NCBI GenBank assembly: GCA_033239125.1
Contig: BSWB01000008.1
Span: forward strand, 17,142,001-17,206,000
Direction: 5' to 3'
Length of the DNA stretch: 64,000 nucleotides
From: Fagopyrum homotropicum
Lineage: Eukaryota; Streptophyta; Magnoliopsida; Caryophyllales; Polygonaceae
In this document: piece after piece, positions 56,483 through 64,000 of the stretch
Position numbering within the stretch: the stretch's first letter is position 1
How the letters are laid out: every line of letters begins with the position of its first letter
The notes under the pieces: model-generated
Told to the model about the DNA's origin: nothing
Databases searched by the model: none
Seen by the model: the letters and a program-made list of their open reading frames with translations, nothing else
Made by a program: the position numbers and the translations under genes

Positions 56483-58616
56483 TGTAACACCCCGAATCCG
56501 CAGGTCTCGGAGTGCCACATTGGGATGGGATCTCACAATGGATCCTGACCCTAGCCTGACAACAAGTTCACTGGACCTTACAACATGGCACTGACAGATA
56601 TAAAATAAATACATAAAATAGTGTAATATGTACGACCCAAAGTAAACAACAACATAGCCGAGTACACAAAACGACATCCTCACACAGGAGGGAAAACAAG
56701 ACATCATCCTCACGTAGGAGGGGAAGGGTAAACATCCCAAACCTACCACCTAATGTACGAGAGTCTCGGCCTGTCACCTTGCCAGATCACTCAGCAACGC
56801 CTATCCTGCAAACATCTACAACACGGTATGAAACCGTTAGCTAACCATACATATATAAGGTAATGCATAAGTGCAAGCACAATCATGAAAGATAAACACA
56901 TCAACATGCTATCATACATTTACCCATTTTATCATCTTTATATAATAGTCATTCACTCAAATCGTATATATATATATATAGGTAGATGAAAGTATGTGAC
57001 ACGAGGACCGATACATCCTCGCCTCTGAGTGCAATATCCAGTTGTACGAGTATCGGTCACACAATCCGTGTACCCAAGGGGAGTGGATGGCGCCCTTCCT
57101 GTCAACCAGTTTGGCCCGACATCAGAGAACCTCCTAGACTCCACGGCGGGATAAAAGAGAAAGGTTATCACAACCACGCAACGGGGAATCAATAAAACAT
57201 AGGTCGGTAGAAATGACATCTCATGCTATCATAACAAACATATAACGCACACATCACTCATGCAAACACCCGATATAGGGATGGTAGCTAAGTAAGTCCT
57301 ACGGACTTACCTCAACCTTGTACTCAGCTCAACCACAACAACCTCCAATCTTGAGAGAGGGCACTGCCTAATAACAAGGCATAAAGATATATCAAACTCT
57401 ATTCATCAAAGGGGTCACACCTAGACCCAAAGGGATTCATGAGGATCATACTCAATCTATAAGCCTCACAACCAACTAAACCTCAATATCTAAGCAAAAC
57501 TTACAATTCCTCAAATCTCAAGGTAGTATCCAATCAACATTCCTCAATCTCAATTCTTATCCTAATTTAATTAATCCTTTAATTAATTAATTAGATTTCG
57601 CCAGAATAACGTTTTGCCCGTAGGCAATTTCTAAACCCCCTGTCATCTGATTTCATCAAACAAATAACCCATAATCACCAGAATAATATAAGGACCATAA
57701 TGGAATTTCTAATTATCCATTTTGACAAGCCTAAAGTCAATTTAGGCCAAATCGCAGTACGGAAAACGAATAAATTCATAACTTATTCGTTACTAACCCG
57801 ATTTACGATCTGAAAGAAGATTCGGAATCACAATGACGCAGGCTATGCATGTATAGCATCAAATTCGTCGGAATCTGAGCGACGGAATCTGCCTGGTGAC
57901 ATATATGCTCGACCAACTCTTCATTTGCTCGGTAATGCAGAAACTCGGAAACCGATATGAAGAGAATGAAGAGAGGAATCTAGAAACTCAAACGGAATTG
58001 AAGTCGGATTAGAAACGGAGAGTAGATATGAGTTTGAAGGTTGAGAGAAATCAGAGCTTTTAGGAGGAAACGTGAAAGGAAATGAATTAATAAATGATTT
58101 TCCGCTATTTATAGTGAAGACGATAATTATCCTTTAGCGAAGTCGATAATTATCCTTTAACCGATCCAAAGGCGGGTCGAACCTCCTTCTCCAAACTTCT
58201 CGAGATTGGAATATTAAATCTGGAATATTGTAGGGATAATTATTCCACAACTGCCTCGGAAAACGTGTATTCCTAAGCCGTCTTTCTTAGCCGTTAAGAA
58301 ACGAAATAGCGACTCTTTTGTCCGTTTTGCCTCTCCATATTATTTCATATCTAGGACATATCCGATGTCCTGATCATTTCTCGCAACTGCATTTTTATTA
58401 ATTGGAGCTCCCAAATGCTCCGAATAACACTGGAGAGTAAAAATAATTATCCGGGGGAAAAAGTAAAAATTTTCCCAAACGTCCAAAATTATGCTAGGAA
58501 CATAACGGTGGGACTCATTCTCATCACTTGCGAAATCTTCGCGAGTTATATGTCAATTACTATAAACGATTAAGTTAATCAACATTAATTAGAATTCGGA
58601 AATCCTAGCTATTACA
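56483..58616 (-). repeat. B 5' LTR (right)
   Basis: 2,134 bp partner of 49630-51757. Hairpin GTAAGTCC-TAC-GGACTTAC at 57292-57310; TATAAATA (minus) at 58106-58113. Confidence 0.93.
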
Positions 58617-59056
58617 GCCAGCGCCCAGAACGAAAACTGTCACCGCCCCTGCGCCTCTCCTGGGCGCCCCTGCGGTGACTTACCTTAAAAAAGCGAAGTT
58701 AGCGCCCCCGCTCCTCTACCTGGGGACCAACCTGCGGAGCTGTGAAGCCGAAGAGCAAGTGTCACCGCTCCTGGGGTTGCTATTGGGCCGCCCTTGCGGC
58801 TCGACATCAGAAGCGACAAAAAGATGAAGAATCAGACGTTTGAAGAACATTAAAGATCTGCCCCTGCGAAATTTACAGACCGCCCCTACGGCCATGAAGA
58901 ACTCCAAGCGTTTTCGCCTAAACTGCCCCTGCGGTCATGAAGCCCGCTCCTGCGGTTTAGCGACAAAGACTTTACTCCGGTTGTTTGCACCACCTTTATG
59001 GCATTAAAGGTGGCTGTTTAGGCCGGACATTTACACCCATTTAGTGCCAATTGTAG

Positions 59057-59064
59057 TATAAATA
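59057..59064 (+). promoter_or_regulatory. TATA box of D 3' LTR
   Basis: TATAAATA in a plain AT/GC-balanced context, about 430 bp into the resumed LTR, a likely transcription start region some 30 bp downstream. Motif call only. Confidence 0.55.
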
Positions 59065-59882
59065 GGTCCATGGCTGATTGCTAGAATGATCCACCATTTC
59101 CCACAATATTCTCTCTTTTCCCTTGCTTCCTTTGTGTAATGAGCTTCTAATTTCCTTGTTACATTGGGTTGTTTTGAACCTGTATTCCTGCTTTGGTTGT
59201 AAGTCATTTTTAATATAAGTATTATTCAGTATATGTTTTGTATTCCTTGTGCTTCACTTAGGTAATTGCATGTTTCTTATCACTTAGTTTGATCACCTTA
59301 GTGTTTAATTGCATGCAAAGAACTAGGATTAATAGATTACGGGTTCGGGTCTTTAATCTAGTAGAAAACCTTTAGGTAAAAGCTGGTTGTGATTACTTAA
59401 AGGAAAAGGAATACAAATATAAAGAAAAGTCTAATAGTTTTATTCTTCTCTTTATATCTCTTTGTCTTTGTGTAAAAGCTAATCTGTGACTTGTTCTTGT
59501 AGGTTTACGGGACATTAACTTGTTAAGTTCTGTTGATGCCGTTTAGCTCAACACATATATATGATCAAGATGAGAACATTGTAAATACTTATAAAAGGAA
59601 CAAACTAAAGTAGCATTGCATGCTAAGATTCAACCTATTGTACTTCATCTCTCATCAATCTATTCACCTCTTTATTTGATTTCTTATTCTTTTGTTTCGT
59701 TATATTTCAGTCCAAACCCCCCCCCCCCTTTACTTGGTTACATAATCAATAATTGAATTTAATCAAAACTTAACTTAACTCTCTTGGGTTCGACCCTTAC
59801 TTAATCACCATACTTGCTTTAGTATTGAGTTAGGAAATCACTTTGATAGGATATAAACATCTATAAGAAATTATCCTTGTCA

Positions 59883-61392
59883 GTAATCTAACAATGCCAC
59901 AACTTGAGGATGCACTACATAAAACTTAGGTTTTGTGTATTGAATTAAAGGCACATCAGGAAGATAGATTACTAGGACTTTGTACTAAAGAACAATCGAA
60001 AGATAAATGCAACAACTTAGGATCATGCACATCATATTCAAGAGAATGTTCTTCCATACTTATATCTATGTCAAGATTATCATTAATAACGTTAGTTATC
60101 AAATCAGATTCCGATAACTCCACCTGATCATTAATAGACATAGAAGGTTTAGAATCACTAACATTTTCAGTTTGGGTAGCCTCTATTAATGCGATTAATA
60201 TGTTTCATATTTCTTGAAACTAATTTCATGGCTTCTTTACAAGTTCATCAACCTTAATCGAAGATTTCCTGGCCTAGATGACTTGTGATTCTGCCTTTGG
60301 GTAAAACTACTCGACTTGTATAAATCTCTGTCTAAATCTCGGTTGGATGGGGTCGAGGTTTTGGTGACAAGATTCTGTACTGGAACATTTGACTTTCCTA
60401 GTTCTGTTGCACTCCAGATGAGGTATAAGTGCTTCATAATCTTGTTCATTTCTGGGGCGTTGCTCATACCTAGGATAATCCCTCTCATCCTTGAATTCCT
60501 CATAACCAACAAACTTTGGAACATTAGGCATATCATAATATTGACTTGAATATCTCATACCCTGCTCATACTGGACTCGAGGATGTTGTTCCGGGGATGG
60601 AGTTCTATACGGGACACGTGAACGCCCATCATCATCATTCACGGATCTCCGCTGAGGAACGTAACAATTAAACCTCGACTGGGGCATATCTTTACCAAAA
60701 TCTCGGGCGAGATTTTGCATTGCGGACCGATATTTGCCACTGGTTCGAGATTCGTAATCTTCCAAATGTCGGTTTATGTTGTCAAGCTTTTTCATGATTT
60801 GTTTTAGCATTGCTTGACCCTCAGGGCGTCCTAACCCATTGCCTCGTGACCTTATATAGTCTTTATCTCTATACATCCTGCATAATCACATATAGTAACA
60901 ACAAACACGTGAAGTTAGTGAAAATGAAGGTTTCTTACTTGTTTTTTGTCGTACTCACACTTTGTTGTGAATCTCATGTTGATTTGAAGCAATTGCCTTG
61001 GATGGATTAATGCTTTTGTACTTATCGATTAACTAGCTTCAAATAGAACGTCCTCGGATACCTCAAGTAGTCAACTTGGATGGAAAAAGGTTCTTGTGTT
61101 GGAAGATAGTTAAGATACTTCGTTGCAGGTCCTTTCACACAATTGATCTCAAGGTAGAAAGAATATTGCAAGTATGACACACTAGTATGATAGAAGTATA
61201 GATACTAACTAACACACCGAAAGAAAATGACTCAACGCGTTTAGAGTAGTAAAGAGGATAAGGAAAAAGCACACAAGAGATTAAGAAGAGAGAAAGAATG
61301 TACCTTGAACCTGTACAGTTGGAGAGAGAGAGAGATAGTTGGTATTGGTTTTGGGAATGGCTAAGACTCTTAATAGGATCAAGGTGGGTATA
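59883..61392 (-). other. Unrecognised tract with two minus-strand ORFs
   Basis: ORFs of 189 aa (60876-60307, rich in Arg, Gln, Tyr; contains MPNVPKFVGYEEFKDERDY) and 61 aa (60141-59956, acidic, Ser/Leu rich). The basic-then-acidic, low-complexity character would suit a retrotransposon Gag or a non-autonomous element, but I recognise no domain. No LTR, inverted repeats or duplication were found at its edges. A (GA)n run lies at about 61321-61335. It may be the sequence into which D and G inserted. Confidence 0.4.
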
Positions 61393-62991
61393 TGATATCG
61401 TGAATTATTGTCTATATTTCGGATATGGTTTTGTCGTTTTCTCATCATAATTCTGCATGCATGTACCTGTATTTATAGTGTTTATGTCATTATTCGGTTA
61501 CTTTGCAAGAATCGAGGTGTACACCATATTTGATTGTAATTGTAGGGAATATGGCACGTTTTGGGTGGAAATGGAGCATAATGAGCTAAGGAAGCTATGG
61601 AGCTACATTTAGAAGCATTAGGAAGAACAAGAAGAAAGGTAGGAACTCTGCTGGAAGGAAGGAAGAAAGATTCAGATGAAGATACGAAAGCATGCAAGTA
61701 GATCACTGCTTATCTCGGACCAACATAGTGATGCATCTCGATCGAGATGGGACACTGGGCCTGGAACGAGATTGACGGCTCGCAAGCCACGGAAATAAAA
61801 ATATAATTTGACCTAAAATTCTTATATAAGAATGGAAGGTGAATGTGAAGTAAAAAAGGGTTGGATCATAGATAGATCGAAATTACGGCTGGTTGGAGAC
61901 GGATTGAAGGGAAGAAGATTTGATGGAAGGATAGCTTAGGGTTCAAGAAACCTTAGATAGTGAGTATTTCTTTGGGGATTGCTTGCGAGTTGTTATCATC
62001 TCTTTTGGAACACATTGCTGGATACTTTTGTTGGTTTGTTTACTTTGATAATTGAGACATCCTTGTTGGTTGATTATTCGCCTTTTCTTGATAGTCTTGA
62101 TATATTTGATTATTTGATAATGATGATTGCTCACTAAACACTCCTGCGATTCAAGGGTGATTAGTTGAAGGTTGTGGTGTAGACGATGAAACAATGGACC
62201 TTATTCAAAGTGGACCTTAAAGCTCGAGTTACCCTAAGCCGAAACCCATCTCGAGCTGTTTGTTGAGCATCTCGACCGAGATCGATATAGAACAGCACGA
62301 GATCGTCCACGGTAGTGCCTATCTTGAATTGAGGTTATAGTTTTCCAAATCCTATCCTTGTTGCACCTTTTCTGGTTTTCACGCAAGCCTACGATGAGAA
62401 TTACCCGGTGATTGCTTTGCTTGTATACCGATGATGATGAGTGTTAGGTAACTTATCCTTTATTAGGGTTTGAGTGTGCCTTCATCCTACCTTTCAGAGT
62501 TAACCTGAGACTTACCCAGTGATGGTTAGTTCTGTACCCTTAGGTGAGTGATGTTGGTTCGAGTGCTTTTACCTTTTCTTAGTTCTTTGAGACTTTCCTG
62601 GTGATAGGTGCTTTGGTTCGGGAAAGTGGGTAGTGAGACTTACCCGGTGATCTATCCCATGGTAGAAACACCTTCCCTCAACGAACCTCTGCTTTGTCCA
62701 CGCTACCTTTATAAATCTTGAACCGAAATCACAGCTAGATACTATGATCTTTAGAATCTGCATTTTCCCATCTTTTTATACATCTTGTCTTTTGTTTTTG
62801 ATTAGTACCATTGCAAGATTCTGAAGTTAGACTGCTTTGTAGTGATTATTCTCACTGATTACCTGAGATCGACTCCTCAATATAAGCCCTTACTACGATT
62901 GATCCGTACACTATGGGTTCGCTTATCGTTCGGTTTATTATTCAGAATATAAATTTAAAGCTTTGTCTGCACACACCTTTTGGAGCGAAAA
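61393..62991 (+). repeat. G 5' LTR
   Basis: Starts TGATATCGTGAATTATTG. TATA-like TATATAAG (61823-61830), a perfect 16-bp palindrome CATCTCGATCGAGATG (61734-61749), and four TGAGACTTACCCGG-type repeats near 62396, 62507, 62589 and 62636. The end is set by the primer site and may be off by a base or two. Confidence 0.88.
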
Positions 62992-62997
62992 CGTTTT

Positions 62998-63015
62998 TGG
63001 CGCTGTTGCCGGGGA
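62998..63015 (+). other. G primer-binding site (tRNA-Asp type)
   Basis: TGGCGCTGTTGCCGGGGA, one change from the site in C. Confidence 0.9.
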
Positions 63016-63118
63016 ATAGTTCAAGACCAATCCAGTGTACGGTTGTCTAACTTGCAAGCTTCTTGCTTTGCTACTGATTATTTTATCTGAGTGTTCTTGC
63101 CGAATCTTTCCTTAGGTT

Positions 63119-64000
63119 TTGCGAAGAATTAGAACTGGCAAAGAAATCGTTCCTTACGATCCTGAACTAGAAAATACCTACAAGAGAAGGTTCAAAGAAG
63201 CTAAGAAGATGGCTGCTGCCAATGATAAAGGAGTAGAAGATTTTCGGGCTGAGTTGGCTAATGCTCGAGAACAATTAAGACTTCAAGAAGAAGCCCTCAT
63301 AAGAGAGAGAGCTGAAACAAATGCTCGAAACGAGTGATTTCAGGCCGAGAAGATTGGACAAAGAGAGTTAATTCAACGACAAGATGAGGATGCTAGAGTC
63401 GTGGTGAATCGACCGACACCTGCTTATGTGCCACCACCACCACCGCCTCCACCGAGGGTGGAGCCACTTGACCCGTTTATGGGCATTCCACAAACACTTG
63501 GCCAACGTATGGATCCCGTTCAACAAACATGCCGTCCCGGTGTCAACTTAGGCGATCAATCTAGAAGAGATTATGAGTTTCGACCTCAAGCCATCACAAT
63601 GATTCAACAGAATCGTTTTGGAGGAATGGCGAGAGAATCACCACACTAACACTTACAAAACTATGAGATTTTGATGGAAACTTTGAGATCTTCTAGATGT
63701 GATAATAACAACTACAAACTGTGTGTCTTCTTTTTCTCTTTGAAGGATAAAGCACTTGCATGGCATCATTCGCTTCCAACTGGAAGTGTGAACACATTGG
63801 GGGAGATAACCGCGGCGTTTCTCACCAAATTCTTCCCACCATCAAAGACGGCGGAGTTGAGGGCTAAAATAAATGCATTTGTGATGAGGAATGGTGAAAG
63901 CCTCTTTAAGTCATGGGAAAGGTTTAAAGACCTTCTGTTTGATTGCCCACATCATTGGATTCCGAAAATTGATTTGTTGGTGATCTATTTCAAGGGTTTG
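63119..64000 (+). pseudogene. G gag (partial, two in-frame stops)
   Basis: A single reading frame from RRIRTGKEIVPYDPELEN (the first codon is GTT-TTG context, so the true start may be slightly upstream) through a Glu/Arg coiled-coil-like region, a Pro run (YVPPPPPPPPR), RDYEFRPQAITMIQQNRFGG, LQNYEILMETLRSSR, LTKFFPPSKTAELRAKINAF and SWERFKDLLFDCPHHWIPK. This is the Athila-like Gag with its capsid domain. Stops at 63335-63337 (TGA) and 63647-63649 (TAA) are the only breaks seen. It continues beyond the window. Confidence 0.85.

Larger units (their letters stand above)
49630..58616 (-). mobile_element. B: complete but decayed chromovirus (Ty3/gypsy), same family as A
   Basis: An 8,987-bp element with perfect duplications gccag (49625-49629 and 58617-58621). 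LTRs are 49630-51757 and 56483-58616. Minus-strand order: primer site, capsid-less gag with two zinc knuckles, protease trace, RT, RNase H, integrase, chromodomain-like tail, hairpin array, polypurine tract. Many stops. Unlike A it retains the integrase region. It inserted in the D 3' LTR before the segmental duplication. Confidence 0.93.
49376..59882 (+). repeat. D 3' LTR, copy 2, interrupted by B
   Basis: 49376-49629 plus 58622-59882 form an LTR of about 1.5 kb once B and its duplication are removed. It begins TGATAGGTGATGG and ends CTTGTCA. The resumed part has dense CCGCCCCTGCGG words (58639-58679 and onward to 58960), TATAAATA (59057-59064) and the phrase GGGTTCGACCC near its end. The 5' LTR of D is absent. 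Confidence 0.8.
61393..64000 (+). mobile_element. G: Athila-like element, 5' part
   Basis: 5' LTR (61393 to about 62991), primer site and gag, running off the window. It is the same superfamily as F and C. LTR G is uninterrupted at the point where T entered LTR F, so it serves as an empty-site comparison. Confidence 0.88.

Noticed and set aside
59717..59728. Poly-C run as a quadruplex or functional site
   Set aside because: A simple homopolymer of 12 C in the D LTR, with no second or third C/G run in register nearby.
168..62991. LTRs of F and G as the two ends of one giant element
   Set aside because: F is a 3' LTR (internal sequence lies to its left) and G is a 5' LTR (primer site and gag lie to its right). 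They belong to different insertions.

Overview
The window is plant nuclear DNA made almost entirely of nested, mostly decayed LTR retrotransposons. I see no host gene, rRNA, tRNA or CRISPR array. The lineages (Athila-type Ty3/gypsy with a tRNA-Asp-like primer site, chromodomain Ty3/gypsy with an initiator-Met-like primer site, and a Ty1/copia scrap) point to an angiosperm, probably a eudicot with a repeat-rich pericentromeric or heterochromatic region. I cannot name the species.

Layout, with my own element letters. F (+): the last 167 bp of an Athila-like element and its 3' LTR (168-9046), split by a complete but dead chromovirus T (+, 374-7616). A copia remnant (9047-9975) and a truncated Athila-like 5' LTR H (-, 10151-11616) follow. 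Then comes copy 1 of a segmental duplication (11617-37934): gag and LTR scraps of Athila-like E (-) fused to the 3' half of Athila-like D (+), with D's env-like ORF interrupted by the 20-kb insertion C (-, 14744-34745). C is itself interrupted by the young chromovirus A (+, 24084-32516). Copy 1 ends in a broken LTR of chromovirus B. A chromovirus remnant K (+, 37935-42578) follows, its long LTR holding a Mutator-like foldback element. Copy 2 (43551-51604) repeats E/D, but C is present only as a solo LTR at the identical target site, and B (-, 49630-58616) is complete. The D 3' LTR resumes to 59882, an unrecognised 1.5-kb tract follows, and the 5' end of Athila-like G (+, 61393 to the window end) closes the window.

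Inferred relative order: C and B had inserted into D before the duplication; C then collapsed to a solo LTR in copy 2 by LTR-LTR recombination; A is the youngest insertion seen. No autonomous element is intact. C keeps protease and integrase but lacks reverse transcriptase; A lacks integrase and capsid yet has nearly identical LTRs. Both look like elements moved by enzymes supplied in trans.

The least explained signals are structural: an array of about nine short hairpins with covarying stems in the 3' region of A and B; a conserved hairpin in the LTRs of all four chromovirus families; a covarying GGA-loop hairpin beside the polypurine tract of the Athila-like families; and family-specific CG-rich palindromic words scattered through coding and non-coding parts. 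All comparisons were made by eye.
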